Source of the DNA: Bacteroidetes bacterium UKL13-3
Lineage (GTDB): Bacteria; Bacteroidota; Bacteroidia; UKL13-3
Reading direction: 5' to 3'
DNA length: 64,000 nt
Assembly (NCBI GenBank): GCA_001602415.1
Contig: CP012155.1
Span: 2,102,223 to 2,166,222 of the forward strand
The position numbers and the translations under genes were made by a program. The notes beneath the pieces are model-generated. The model saw nothing but the letters and a program-made list of their open reading frames with translations. It was not told where the DNA came from and ran no database searches. Shown piece by piece: positions 34,954 to 46,080 of the stretch (position 1 is its first letter; every line of letters starts with the position of its first letter).

Positions 34954-35961
34954 ATGATTTCAGAATCCCCGTATCACATTTTAGGTTTATCGGATAATGC
35001 TACAGTTGATGAAATCAAAAAAGCTTATCGAGCCAAAGCCTTTTTAGTGCACCCTGATAAAAATCCTTCGGCAACTGCTCAACAAGAATTTATTGAGCTC
35101 ACCGAAGCGTATGAAGAAGCTATTGCCGCTAAAACAAACAGTTTCAAAAAATACACTTCACCCTTTGAAGATATTGAAAAGCGCCAGCAACGCGAACGGG
35201 AAGCTGCCAAACTAAGAGCCCGAGAATACGCACAAATGCGTTATGAAGAGTTTGAAAAAACAGAAGCTGCACAAACAATCAATTCGCTTAATGTAATTCT
35301 CAATCATGTAATGTTTCTATTTGTGATTGTGATGCTAGTTAGCTTACCTGTTGTTGTGGGTTACCTTTATCCTGTAGACGGAACAATTGTAGGAATCGTA
35401 TTTGTGGCTCTGGTAGCTTGGCCTGCGTTTGGATTTATTAAACCGCTTTTTAACATCAAAGAATTGTGGCTGGCGCTGAATAAACTGTTAGAGACCCTGT
35501 TTTTCCGAATGTTTATCCTGAGTGTGCTCAATATTTACCTCTATGTCAAGGTTGTCCTAAACACTTTACTGCAGATGGAAATCACCCTTCTGATATTTGT
35601 AGCACTAATGTTATCCTGTTACTTTTATTTTCTCAAAAACAAAAAAGATACACCTCGCCTATTCTTTTCATTCAGCTTATTTCCGCTAATTCTAAATGGG
35701 CTGTTTTGTTTAAATTATGTTGAAAGCAGCCATCCTAAAATTGAGACGTATGAATTTTGGAATGATCATAATACAACCCGAAGAGGAAGAAGTTTAAAAA
35801 ACACAATGATTCATTTGGAGGGAGGTTACTATGAGGAATATCAGGGAATCAGAATGTTTAGTTCCTTAGCCCAAATGAGCAATTGTAACCACATCATCTA
35901 CCAATTTGAAGATGGATTATTAGGTGTTCGGGTGATGAAAGAATATCGGTTTATACCTTAG
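34954..35961 (+). CDS. J-domain membrane protein
   Basis: 335 residues. An N-terminal J domain (SPYHILGLSDNATVDEIKKAYR with the HPD tripeptide in LVHPDKNPS) occupies residues 3-60, followed by a charged helix (EKRQQREREAAKLRAREYAQMR shortened) and five or six membrane segments from about 115 to 265, then a soluble C-terminal tail. The J domain would recruit DnaK to the cytoplasmic face of the membrane. No Cys-rich DnaJ zinc domain. Starts before 34954 are not supported because they lie in the promoter. Confidence 0.85.
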   Translation: MISESPYHILGLSDNATVDEIKKAYRAKAFLVHPDKNPSATAQQEFIELTEAYEEAIAAKTNSFKKYTSPFEDIEKRQQREREAAKLRAREYAQMRYEEFEKTEAAQTINSLNVILNHVMFLFVIVMLVSLPVVVGYLYPVDGTIVGIVFVALVAWPAFGFIKPLFNIKELWLALNKLLETLFFRMFILSVLNIYLYVKVVLNTLLQMEITLLIFVALMLSCYFYFLKNKKDTPRLFFSFSLFPLILNGLFCLNYVESSHPKIETYEFWNDHNTTRRGRSLKNTMIHLEGGYYEEYQGIRMFSSLAQMSNCNHIIYQFEDGLLGVRVMKEYRFIP

Positions 35962-36175
35962 TCTCATATACAAAATGCGGGTTGTTTATTGCTAGTTGCA
36001 AGTTGAACACCTAGTGTTTACTAATTAATTACCTACTTTCCTTATCACACAATTAACAATCTGAAATCTGCATTACCCCTTAATGACTTTTCTCAAATAC
36101 CGGCTTCATTGATAATTGTCATGATAGGAATCTCATAAAAAATTCGATTTTCGTAAATCATATATTACATATTCT

Positions 36176-37306
36176 ATGAAAACTATACATCAAACTAAGG
36201 AAATGATGCCTACAACTGCTGATTTCCTTCCTTTGAACGGAACCGATTACGTTGAGCTCTGGGTGGGTAATGCCAAACAATCTGCACACTACTATAAAAC
36301 TGCTTTTGGCTTTCAAAGCCTCGCTTATGCTGGTCCTGAAACAGGAGTAAAAGATCGTGTTTCCTATGTATTGGTTCAAAACAAAATGCGTTTGGTATTA
36401 ACCTCTCCGCTACACAGTGATAGCCCAATTGCCGAACACCACCGTAAACATGGTGATGGCGTAAAATATTTGGCTCTTTGGGTAGATGATGCGTATGATG
36501 CCTTTGAACAAACTACTAAACGCGGTGGCGTAGCAACGGTTCAACCTAAAACTTTAACAGACGGTAAAGGAGAAGTTCGCATATCAGGCATCAAAACCTA
36601 TGGCGAGGTAGAGCACTTATTTATCGAACGTAAAAATTATAACGGAGCTTTTATGCCAGGTTTTGTAGAATGGAAAAGCACATACAATCCTGCACCAACC
36701 GGTTTATTATACGTTGATCATTGTGTAGGAAATGTTGGTTGGAACCAAATGAATCCATGGGTAAAATGGTACGAAGAAGTAATGGGCTTTAAAAACATTT
36801 TATCGTTTGATGATAACGATATTTCCACCGAATACTCTGCCTTAATGAGTAAGGTAATGAGCAATGGAAATGGTTATGTAAAATTCCCGATAAATGAACC
36901 AGCAGAAGGAAAGAAAAAATCACAAGTAGAAGAGTACTTGGATTTTTATGAAGGAGAAGGTGTGCAGCATATTGCCATAGCTACAAAAGACATTGTGGCA
37001 ACCGTACGTGATTTGATGAGCAGAGGAGTTGATTTTCTTAAAGTACCAAGCAGCTATTACGATGATTTGTTTGACCGTGTAGGTGCTATTGAGGAAGACA
37101 TCGAACCGCTAAAAGAATTAGGTATTTTGGTAGATAGAGATGATGAAGGATATTTACTTCAATTATTCTCTAAACCAGTAGAAGATCGTCCAACCATGTT
37201 CTTCGAAATTATTCAACGTAAAGGAGCTAAATCATTTGGCAAAGGTAATTTCAAAGCTCTTTTCGAAGCATTAGAAAGAGAACAAGATGCCAGAGGCAAC
37301 TTGTAA
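36176..37306 (+). CDS. hppD: 4-hydroxyphenylpyruvate dioxygenase
   Basis: Converts 4-hydroxyphenylpyruvate to homogentisate with Fe(II) and oxygen. 376 residues as two VOC domains; the iron ligands are the His in YVDHCVGNVG, the His in EGVQHIAIAT and the Glu in MFFEIIQRKG. C-terminal GKGNFKALFEALEREQ is the usual lid helix. Supplies the substrate of the homogentisate dioxygenase just upstream. Followed by its own terminator. Confidence 0.95.
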   Translation: MKTIHQTKEMMPTTADFLPLNGTDYVELWVGNAKQSAHYYKTAFGFQSLAYAGPETGVKDRVSYVLVQNKMRLVLTSPLHSDSPIAEHHRKHGDGVKYLALWVDDAYDAFEQTTKRGGVATVQPKTLTDGKGEVRISGIKTYGEVEHLFIERKNYNGAFMPGFVEWKSTYNPAPTGLLYVDHCVGNVGWNQMNPWVKWYEEVMGFKNILSFDDNDISTEYSALMSKVMSNGNGYVKFPINEPAEGKKKSQVEEYLDFYEGEGVQHIAIATKDIVATVRDLMSRGVDFLKVPSSYYDDLFDRVGAIEEDIEPLKELGILVDRDDEGYLLQLFSKPVEDRPTMFFEIIQRKGAKSFGKGNFKALFEALEREQDARGNL

Positions 37307-37331
37307 TTTTTGACCTTAAAATTATACTTTG

Positions 37332-37366
37332 AAAGACGCGAGAAGATAACCTTTCGCGTCTTTTTT
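37332..37366 (+). terminator. terminator of hppD
   Basis: AAAGACGCGA (37332-37341) with TCGCGTCTTT (37354-37363), 10 bp perfect, then Ts; it lies 17 bp before the start of the LOG-family gene. Confidence 0.9.
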
Positions 37367-37382
37367 GCGTTATTGCAATTGT

Positions 37383-38150
37383 ATGGCAACAAAAAATATC
37401 AAACAACTTCGAGATAAAGTTATTTACTCAGAAAGACGGTTTTTAGAAGGACCTCGCTCGCGTACGCGTGAATTTTTATTTGTATTTAAAGTATTCCGCG
37501 AGTTTATGCAAGGCTTCCGCAAACTTCATTTTATTGGCCCATGCGTTACAGTATTCGGAAGTGCCCGATTTAAGGAAGAGCACCCCTACTATATCAAAGC
37601 CCGCGAAATTGGAGCTGCGGTTAGCAACTTGGGATTTACCATTCTAACGGGTGGTGGACCAGGTATAATGGAAGCCGCCAACCGCGGAGCTTTTGAAGCA
37701 GGTGGACGCTCTGTTGGGTGTAATATTGTTTTACCACACGAGCAAAAAGAAAATCCTTACGTGCAAAAGTCAGTAGAATTCCGCTACTTTTTTGTACGCA
37801 AAACACTCCTCATAAAATACTCTTATGCCTTCATTTGTATGCCCGGAGGAATGGGCACGATGGATGAAATGTTTGAAGCATTAACATTAATTCAAACAGG
37901 TAAAATCCAAAATTTCCCCGTAGTGCTTTTTGGTAAAGACTATTGGAAAAATCTTTACGAATTAATGGAAGATATGGTTAAGGAAGGCACCATCTCTGCA
38001 ACAGATCTTGATTTATTGTTGGTTACCGATTCGGTAGAAGAAACCGTAGCTCATCTTAAAAAACATGCTATTCATAAATTTGGGTTGAAAAAAGAAAAAC
38101 GGATGACACCGAAAAAATGGTTAGGAGAGTTTTTCTTTAGCAAAAAATAG
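37383..38150 (+). CDS. LOG-family (TIGR00730) nucleoside monophosphate phosphoribohydrolase
   Basis: 255 residues from ATG 37383. The Rossmann-like LOG fold shows FGSARFKEEHPYY, GGGPGIMEAANRGA and the hallmark PGGMGTMDEMFE with the catalytic Arg/Glu pair. Plant and bacterial LOG enzymes release cytokinin bases from the 5'-monophosphate; many bacterial members act as general purine-nucleotide hydrolases. An N-terminal ~45-residue basic stretch precedes the domain. Followed after 6 bp by the VF530 gene. Confidence 0.85.
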   Translation: MATKNIKQLRDKVIYSERRFLEGPRSRTREFLFVFKVFREFMQGFRKLHFIGPCVTVFGSARFKEEHPYYIKAREIGAAVSNLGFTILTGGGPGIMEAANRGAFEAGGRSVGCNIVLPHEQKENPYVQKSVEFRYFFVRKTLLIKYSYAFICMPGGMGTMDEMFEALTLIQTGKIQNFPVVLFGKDYWKNLYELMEDMVKEGTISATDLDLLLVTDSVEETVAHLKKHAIHKFGLKKEKRMTPKKWLGEFFFSKK

Positions 38151-38156
38151 AGCAAC

Positions 38157-38429
38157 ATGACAGACGTAACACCTCAGAAAAATAACCCCCTTCATGGAAT
38201 TAAGCTGGAAACGATGCTCACCGAATTGGTTGATACTTACTGTTGGGAATTTTTAGCCGATAATGTAAATGTGAATTGTTTTAAAAAGGATCCTAGTATT
38301 AAATCGAGCTTAACGTTTTTACGCAAAACACCTTGGGCACGCACCAAAATTGAAGGGATGTATCTGAAATATATTATTAGAGCCCAAAAGAAAAAAGAAA
38401 CTTTATTGGGAGGAGACGACAATATCTAG
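38157..38429 (+). CDS. VF530-family small protein (DUF2132)
   Basis: 90 residues with [34 protein letters not shown] and [15 protein letters not shown], nearly the whole VF530 signature. The fold is known and DNA binding has been suggested for the family; function is not established. Second gene of a two-gene unit with the LOG gene. Confidence 0.85.
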   Translation: MTDVTPQKNNPLHGIKLETMLTELVDTYCWEFLADNVNVNCFKKDPSIKSSLTFLRKTPWARTKIEGMYLKYIIRAQKKKETLLGGDDNI

Positions 38430-40369
<1,940 letters not shown>

Positions 40370-40388
40370 TTATTCCATCTCATGGAAT

Positions 40389-40417
40389 AAAAAGACGCTC
40401 CATCGAAGCGTCTTTTT
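40389..40417. terminator. bidirectional terminator
   Basis: AAAAAGACGCT (40389-40399) with AGCGTCTTTTT (40407-40417), loop CCATCGA; serves the ABC-F gene and the convergent purD. Confidence 0.92.
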
Positions 40418-40480
40418 TATGTTGTGATACCTTAATGAAGGTTTATTTATGCAGTTGAATAAGGTAAAAGAGAACATTCT

Positions 40481-41758
40481 TTACAGAAACTCATACCCAA
40501 TATCCTTGCGGTAATATTTCCCTTCGTACTGTATTTTTTCAGCATTGGCAAACGATTGTGTTGCTGCTTCCTTTAAATTGTTACCAAAGGACGTTACCGC
40601 TAATACACGTCCACCATTCGTAACAATTTCTCCCTTTTCATTCTTTTGGGTTCCTGCATGGAAAAGGATAGAATTTGATGTTTGTTCAAAACCCGTCATT
40701 ACTTTTCCTTTGGGATAATCACCTGGATAACCCTCGCTTACCAACATCACTGTTACAGCAGTTTGATTGGACAACTTAAGCTCTATTTCATTTAATTTTC
40801 CGGTTCCTGCTGCAAACATTAACTCTACAAAATCGGATTCAATGCGGGGTAAAACAACTTCTGTTTCGGGGTCGCCCATGCGGCAGTTGTATTCAATTAC
40901 CGAAGGCTCTCCATCTTTATTCATCAACCCAATAAAAATAAAACCAACATAGTGTATCTCTTCTTTTTTAAGGCCATCAATCGTTGGTTTAATAATACGT
41001 TCTTCTACTTTTTGCAAGAATGCAGCATCGGCAAATGGTACTGGCGAAACAGCTCCCATTCCTCCGGTATTTAACCCCGTATCACCCTCTCCTATTCGTT
41101 TATAATCTTTAGCCGATGGTAATACTTTATAATTGGTTCCATCCGATAACACAAAAACCGAAAGTTCAATACCACTCAAAAACTCTTCAACAACAACTTT
41201 GCTGCTTGCCACTCCAAATTTTTGCTCGTTAATCATGGCTGTTAATTCGCTAACAGCTTCTTCATTACTTTGGCAAATCAGTACACCTTTTCCTGCAGCT
41301 AATCCATCCGCTTTTAACACAACCGGCAAGGAATGTGATTTTACATATGCAATTCCTGCTTGCAATGTATCGGCAGTAAAAGTTTCGTATGCAGCAGTAG
41401 GAATACCGTATTTTTTCATAAATGCCTTGCTAAAATCTTTACTTCCCTCTAACTGAGCTCCCTTTTCTCCAGGACCAATAAATGGAATTTGTTTCAAGTG
41501 ATCATCTGCTCCAAAATAATCTCGCATGCCCTTTACCAGCGGTTCTTCAGGACCGACAATTATTAACTTGACATCATTATCAAGGCAAAATTTCCCAACA
41601 TTGGTAAAATCTAAAGGATCCAGCGGCACATTTATAGCCAACTGAGCTGTGCCTGCATTTCCTGGCATAACAAATAACTTATTGCATTGAGCGCTTTGGG
41701 TAATTTTATAAGCAAAGGCATGTTCCCGTCCGCCCGATCCAATTAACAAAATATTCAT
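40481..41758 (-). CDS. purD: phosphoribosylamine-glycine ligase
   Basis: Second step of purine synthesis, joining glycine to phosphoribosylamine with ATP. 425 residues of ATP-grasp fold: LLIGSGGREHAFAYKI at the start, IIVGPEEPLVKGM, ADGLAAGKGVLIC and EYNCRMGDPETEVVLPRI, all standard. The minus-strand TATATTCG (41778-41785), one mismatch from consensus, is a likely -7 element. Isolated from other pur genes. Confidence 0.96.
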   Translation of the reverse strand: MNILLIGSGGREHAFAYKITQSAQCNKLFVMPGNAGTAQLAINVPLDPLDFTNVGKFCLDNDVKLIIVGPEEPLVKGMRDYFGADDHLKQIPFIGPGEKGAQLEGSKDFSKAFMKKYGIPTAAYETFTADTLQAGIAYVKSHSLPVVLKADGLAAGKGVLICQSNEEAVSELTAMINEQKFGVASSKVVVEEFLSGIELSVFVLSDGTNYKVLPSAKDYKRIGEGDTGLNTGGMGAVSPVPFADAAFLQKVEERIIKPTIDGLKKEEIHYVGFIFIGLMNKDGEPSVIEYNCRMGDPETEVVLPRIESDFVELMFAAGTGKLNEIELKLSNQTAVTVMLVSEGYPGDYPKGKVMTGFEQTSNSILFHAGTQKNEKGEIVTNGGRVLAVTSFGNNLKEAATQSFANAEKIQYEGKYYRKDIGYEFL

Positions 41759-41889
41759 ATGTTCACAATTGAGAGGGCGAATATACTTTATCCGAATAAA
41801 ACTGACAGATTATTCCATCAACATTCAGCCGCAATGATTCAGATGGAAGGCCCATAGAATAACTATTACTTAAATAATTCTACAAATCA

Positions 41890-42285
41890 TTATTTTGCCA
41901 TCATGGATTCAAACTTCAGACGAGATGTTTCGTATTCTTTTTTCATTGCCTCGTCCATTTTGGGAAGCATCATTTCCACTCCAGATTTTAACGATTCGTG
42001 GGTTTTCATAAGAGAAGCACCCCAAAACTCATCCATTAAAAGAGTTGTCTTTGCTTCGGGAGGTTTAATGCTGGTATCTATCCTCACCAAATTAGGATCA
42101 TTAGGATCGTATGGGGTTTCTACATAAGTACTATCGGTTGATTGTTTCCAAACCGTATTTTGAGCATAAATGGAGTCTACAAAATTTTGATAAGCTACCA
42201 ACGCTTTTTTACTCGATGATTCATTTGATGATGAACAGCTAAAAAGAAAGAGTGTTGCTGTTCCAATAATGGTTAAGTATTTCAT
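41890..42285 (-). CDS. small lipoprotein of unknown function
   Basis: 131 residues; signal ending FLFSC puts a lipidated Cys at residue 17, followed by Ser-rich linker (SSSNESSSKK). The mature part is helical and charged, with no motif I recognise. Divergent from the methyltransferase gene. Confidence 0.7.
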   Translation of the reverse strand: MKYLTIIGTATLFLFSCSSSNESSSKKALVAYQNFVDSIYAQNTVWKQSTDSTYVETPYDPNDPNLVRIDTSIKPPEAKTTLLMDEFWGASLMKTHESLKSGVEMMLPKMDEAMKKEYETSRLKFESMMAK

Positions 42286-42347
42286 ACGGTTATTGATTAA
42301 AACCCGAATATAAACATATTCAGCTCATTATCCAACATAAATTGTAG

Positions 42348-42355
42348 TACCTTTG
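42348..42355 (+). promoter_or_regulatory. -7 element TACCTTTG
   Basis: Perfect TAnnTTTG ten bases before ATG 42365, predicting a leader of only a few nucleotides; -33 is poor. Confidence 0.5.
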
Positions 42356-42364
42356 CCCGAATAT

Positions 42365-43546
42365 ATGAACTTGAATACTACCTTTAATATTGTTGCCAAA
42401 ACACAACAAGGCCTCGAACCCTTATTGGCCACAGAACTCGAACAACTTGGAGCAACCAATATCGAACAGCACAAAAGAGCTGTTAGTTTTGATGGGGATA
42501 AAGCGCTGCTTTACAAAGCCAACCTTTGTTTGCGAACAGCTTTGCGCATTTTAATACCCATTCATCGCTTCGAAGCTGTTAATGAACAAGAACTATACAA
42601 CGGAATTCAGGAGGTTAACTGGGAAGAATACATGGATGTAAATGGTACACTTGCTATTGAGGCCAGCACCAACTCCGATTTGTTTAATCATACCCAATAC
42701 ATTTCTCAAAAAACAAAAGATGCTATTGTGGATCAGTTTCGCGATAAATTTGGGGTACGTCCAAGTGTGGATATCAACCGTCCTGATTTAAGGCTAAACC
42801 TTCATATTTTCCAGCATCAATGTACTTTATCATTAGATAGCTCCGGAGAATCCTTGCACCGCAGAGGCTACCGTGCTGATGCCAATCTTGCTCCACTAAA
42901 CGAAGTAACAGCTGCCGCTTTGGTATTACATAGCGGATGGAATGGTGAAGGTGTATTTATGGATTGTATGTGTGGAAGCGGAACTATTTTAATTGAAGCA
43001 GCAATGTTTGCTAAAAACATTCCACCCAATATAAACCGCGAACGCTTTGGATTTGAAGGATGGAAAGATTTTGATGCTCCACTTTGGACAAAAGTAAAAG
43101 AAGAAGCCCTTGCCGGAATCCGCGAGACCAATGCTCGTTTTATTGGTAATGATGCCGTATTTAAAGTGATTGAAATTGCCCGAAACAATGCCCGAAAAGC
43201 AGGTTTAGATGGACTCATTGAACTTACCAACAAACGCTTTGAAGAACAAACAGCACCCGAACCCCAAAATGGCGGAATCGTTATCATGAATCCACCCTAC
43301 GGTGAACGTTTGGATGTGGGCGAAATTGGCGCATTTTACAAAATGATGGGTGATAAATTTAAACAGGAATTTTCGGGATATGACGTTTGGATTTTATCCT
43401 CGAACAAAGAAGCACTTAAAAAAGTAGGCCTCGCTGCAAGCAAACGTTTGGTGGTTTGGAACAGCCAACTGGAATGTAAGTTCCACAAGTTTGAAATGTA
43501 TAGAGGAACTAAAAGAACGGATAAGGTAGTTATGTTGGAAAGTTAA
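42365..43546 (+). CDS. THUMP-domain rRNA/tRNA guanine-N2 methyltransferase (RlmL N-half / YpsC type)
   Basis: 393 residues. N-terminal ferredoxin-like and THUMP domain (about 1-160) for RNA binding, then a Rossmann methyltransferase with SAM motif DCMCGSGTILIEAA and catalytic NPPYGERL. The layout equals the first half of E. coli RlmL, which makes m2G2445 in 23S rRNA; the target here is inferred. The start at 42365 is preferred over a TTG at 42353, which lies inside the -7 element. Confidence 0.88.
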   Translation: MNLNTTFNIVAKTQQGLEPLLATELEQLGATNIEQHKRAVSFDGDKALLYKANLCLRTALRILIPIHRFEAVNEQELYNGIQEVNWEEYMDVNGTLAIEASTNSDLFNHTQYISQKTKDAIVDQFRDKFGVRPSVDINRPDLRLNLHIFQHQCTLSLDSSGESLHRRGYRADANLAPLNEVTAAALVLHSGWNGEGVFMDCMCGSGTILIEAAMFAKNIPPNINRERFGFEGWKDFDAPLWTKVKEEALAGIRETNARFIGNDAVFKVIEIARNNARKAGLDGLIELTNKRFEEQTAPEPQNGGIVIMNPPYGERLDVGEIGAFYKMMGDKFKQEFSGYDVWILSSNKEALKKVGLAASKRLVVWNSQLECKFHKFEMYRGTKRTDKVVMLES

Positions 43547-43553
43547 TTCTCCC

Positions 43554-43595
43554 CATTGACATAGCTATGGATTTAAATCCATAGCTATGTCAATG
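43554..43595. repeat. perfect 42-bp palindrome
   Basis: Arms of 21 bp with no spacer: CATTGACATAGC...GGATTT and its exact complement, centred at 43574/43575 (TTTAAA). It lies 8 bp past the methyltransferase stop and has no T-run. As RNA it would be a ~19-bp hairpin. Resembles REP-type intergenic palindromes; no second copy is in the window. Confidence 0.85.
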
Positions 43596-43667
43596 ATTCT
43601 AATTATTTTGAACACTAAGCCATATCGAAGGCTCAATTTTCTTAAACCATTTCTACACAAATATTGT

Positions 43668-43675
43668 TAGGTTTG
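43668..43675 (+). promoter_or_regulatory. -7 element TAGGTTTG before nfu
   Basis: Perfect TAnnTTTG, 19 bp before the ATG; no clear TTG at -33. Confidence 0.5.
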
Positions 43676-43694
43676 TAGACTAATTCTAAATAGC

Positions 43695-44270
43695 ATGACT
43701 GAAGTAAAAGAATTTCTTGAAGTATACGCAGAGCAAACGCCCAATCCGGAGACAATGAAATTTGTTTTCAATAGAATGATTTTGCCTGATGATAGTGCAG
43801 ATTTCCCCACTCGTGAAAGCGCAGCGCCATCACCTTTAGCTAAAAACCTGTATGAATTCAATTTTGTAAATGGTGTTTTTATCATGAATAACTTTGTAAC
43901 CGTTACGCGCTCAGAAGGTGCAGCATGGGACGAGATTATTCCCATCATGCGCGAGTTCTTAAAATCATATGTGGAAGCAAAAGAACCTATTCTCCTAAAA
44001 TCTAAAAAAACAGTTATAGGGGATTACGGAGCGGATAATGTAACCGTTGCTAAAATTATTGATGTATTGGATACGTATGTAAAACCTGCCGTTGAAGTAG
44101 ATGGAGGCATGATATCTTTCAAATCATACGAAAATGGTGTTGTTACAGTTGAAATGAAAGGTTCCTGCAGCGGATGCCCTTCGTCAACCGTTACCTTAAA
44201 ACGTGGTATAGAAGGAATGTTGCAACGTATGGTTCCAGAGGTAAGAGAAGTAATTGCCGAGGCATTGTAA
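43695..44270 (+). CDS. nfu: Nfu-type iron-sulfur cluster carrier
   Basis: 191 residues: N-terminal scaffold domain (VYAEQTPNPETMKFVFNR) and C-terminal NifU-like domain with KPAVEVDGGMISF and the cluster-binding Cys pair in GSCSGCPSSTVTL. Nfu carries assembled [4Fe-4S] clusters to target enzymes in the cytoplasm. The mixed N-domain plus C-domain form is common in Bacteroidota and mitochondria. Its terminator has been split by the IS1182-family element. Confidence 0.93.
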   Translation: MTEVKEFLEVYAEQTPNPETMKFVFNRMILPDDSADFPTRESAAPSPLAKNLYEFNFVNGVFIMNNFVTVTRSEGAAWDEIIPIMREFLKSYVEAKEPILLKSKKTVIGDYGADNVTVAKIIDVLDTYVKPAVEVDGGMISFKSYENGVVTVEMKGSCSGCPSSTVTLKRGIEGMLQRMVPEVREVIAEAL

Positions 44271-44315
44271 GTTCAACATCAGTAATCCTATAATTAAAAA
44301 GGCTGTTCAATATTC

Positions 44316-46055
44316 GAGGCCACTGAAAAAGCATCATTTTGATGAAAACTTAATTTAGAGCGATTAGGTAAAATGTAAATTTTACTTAATCGCTTTTTTG
44401 TAATTTTACTTTTGAGATTTACAGGATGTTTTATGGTTCTTGTTGCACCCTAAAATGCATTTTTAGACCTTTTTTCGCGTAACTTTAGAGTTTACTCTGT
44501 TAATTTAATAATTCTTTTTAAGTTGACTGCAAAAATTGCCAGTGCACCCTGCATTTGCATATTACTAATGCCATAGGATATTGCTCTATCGTATCCGTGT
44601 ATGTTTTTTAACTCACTATTTTTTGCTTCAATTTTATAACGATGCTTTGATTTTTCTTTATAATAATCGGTTTCTTGAAAGACTGTTTGTTCTTGATGTA
44701 GGTCTGATTTAATTGTTAACGAATAGGTTTTTGTTTTTGCTCCTTCTTTATAACAACCCTCTTTTAAAGGGCATGTTTTACATTTGTCTGTATCAAAGTA
44801 GTATGTTACTGCTTGGTTTTTTCCAATATTTTTTGTGCCTTGACGAGCCTTTTTTAATGCCATATGACCAGCAGGGCAAACAAACATATCTGCATCTTTA
44901 TTGTAATCAAATTTATCTTCATCCTTTCTTGTGCCTTGTGTGATTGAGGGATTTAGCCTTGCTACTATTTTAATATTTTGCTCTGTTGTAATTTTAAGAT
45001 TTTCTTTTCCTGAATAGGCGGTATCGCCTATTATGGTATCCACATCAATTCCATTTTCTTGACTCATTTGTAAAAGTTTTGTTAACTCTGGCCCATCTCC
45101 TTTTTCACCCGATGTTACTACTGCTGCTGTAATAATGCGCTCTTCGGTCATGGCTATATGTGTTTTGTATCCAAAGAATGAGCTATCAGCTGATTTGTGC
45201 CCAATTCTTGCATCAGTATCTTTTGATAGGATGAAATTTTCTTGCGTATCTTCTACCGTTTCTTTTAGTAAATTGAGTTTTTCTTTTACACCAGGTATTG
45301 AACTAATAGTTGGTTCATTTTCTATTCGTTGCTCTAACTCTTTGCAATATGCTAACTCCTTTTCCAAATCATTATCAATGTTCTTTTGTGGCATATTTTC
45401 TTTCCATTACTCATCAAACAAATACACCGCTTTCCTGAGTAACTTAGAGCGTTCACGTAATACTTCTATTGCTGAAAATGGATTTGATCTTGATAGCATA
45501 TGTGTGGCATCTACTATAATTGACTTTGAACGAATGATGCCTTTTTCAACTGCTATACTGACTGTTTTGTTTATTAATAAATCTAACAAGTCGGTGTCTT
45601 TTAAACGTAGTTTCCTAAACTTGGTCAATGAACTAGAATTTATTACTTCCTCTTCTGGTGTCATTTCTAAAAAGTATTTAAATGACATATCGTATCGTGA
45701 ACGCTCAACTACATCAACATCAGATATTGTATAAATTGTTTTCAAAAGTAAATACTTGAACATGCGAACTGGACTTTCCGCCATTCGGCCATTATTCATG
45801 CAATATTTATTTACTAGCTCCTCGTATACAAAGGAAAAGTCTACTAATTCATTAACTTTTCTAAGCAAATTGTGCTTCGGAACAATTAAATCTTATAACG
45901 AAGAATGGTTACTAATCTGAATTTTATGCTGTTGTAATAACATTTGGCTGCCGTTAAATTTCTTAATAAAGAAACAAAAAAAGGGGCAAAAAACATTGCC
46001 GTTTTTTACCCCTTTTACTAACATTTGTTAATCAAATGACTTTTTCAGTGGCCTC
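44316..46055 (-). mobile_element. IS1182-family insertion sequence with 7-bp target duplication
   Basis: 16-bp perfect inverted ends GAGGCCACTGAAAAAG (44316-44331) and its complement (46040-46055). Direct repeat AATATTC flanks both sides (44309-44315, 46056-46062). Each end carries an internal hairpin: AGCGATTA-G-GTAAAAT with its partner (44359-44394, followed by T6) and AAAAGGGG with CCCCTTTT around 45979-46017. These probably shield the transposase from outside transcription and restore termination for the neighbours. Confidence 0.92.
44492..45868 (-). pseudogene. IS1182-family transposase with one in-frame stop and no ATG
   Basis: The two open parts, 45868-45407 and 45394-44492, are in the same frame and separated only by TAA at 45407-45409 within LFDE-stop-WKEN. 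Together they give about 458 codons with the N domain (LLRKVNELVDFSFVYEELV), first Asp (IIVDATHML), DTAYSGKENL, the Cys-rich insert (CPAGHM, CKTCPLKEGC) and the Glu region KNSELKNIHGYDR. At the 5' end the family sequence IVPKHN continues upstream of 45868 to a TAA, without an ATG. So the copy carries at least a nonsense codon and a damaged start, although both element ends are perfect. Confidence 0.85.
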
Positions 46056-46080
46056 AATATTCTGAGCAGCCTTTTTAGTT

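Larger units (their letters stand above)
44296..46076. terminator. bidirectional terminator interrupted by the IS1182 element
   Basis: Left half AAAAAGGCTG (44296-44305) and right half CAGCCTTTTT (46067-46076) are perfect complements. Removing the IS and one copy of its 7-bp duplication restores a hairpin with 10-bp stem, extended by TTCA/TGAG with a U-G pair, loop about ATATTC. It would have ended both nfu and the convergent UspA gene. Confidence 0.8.
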
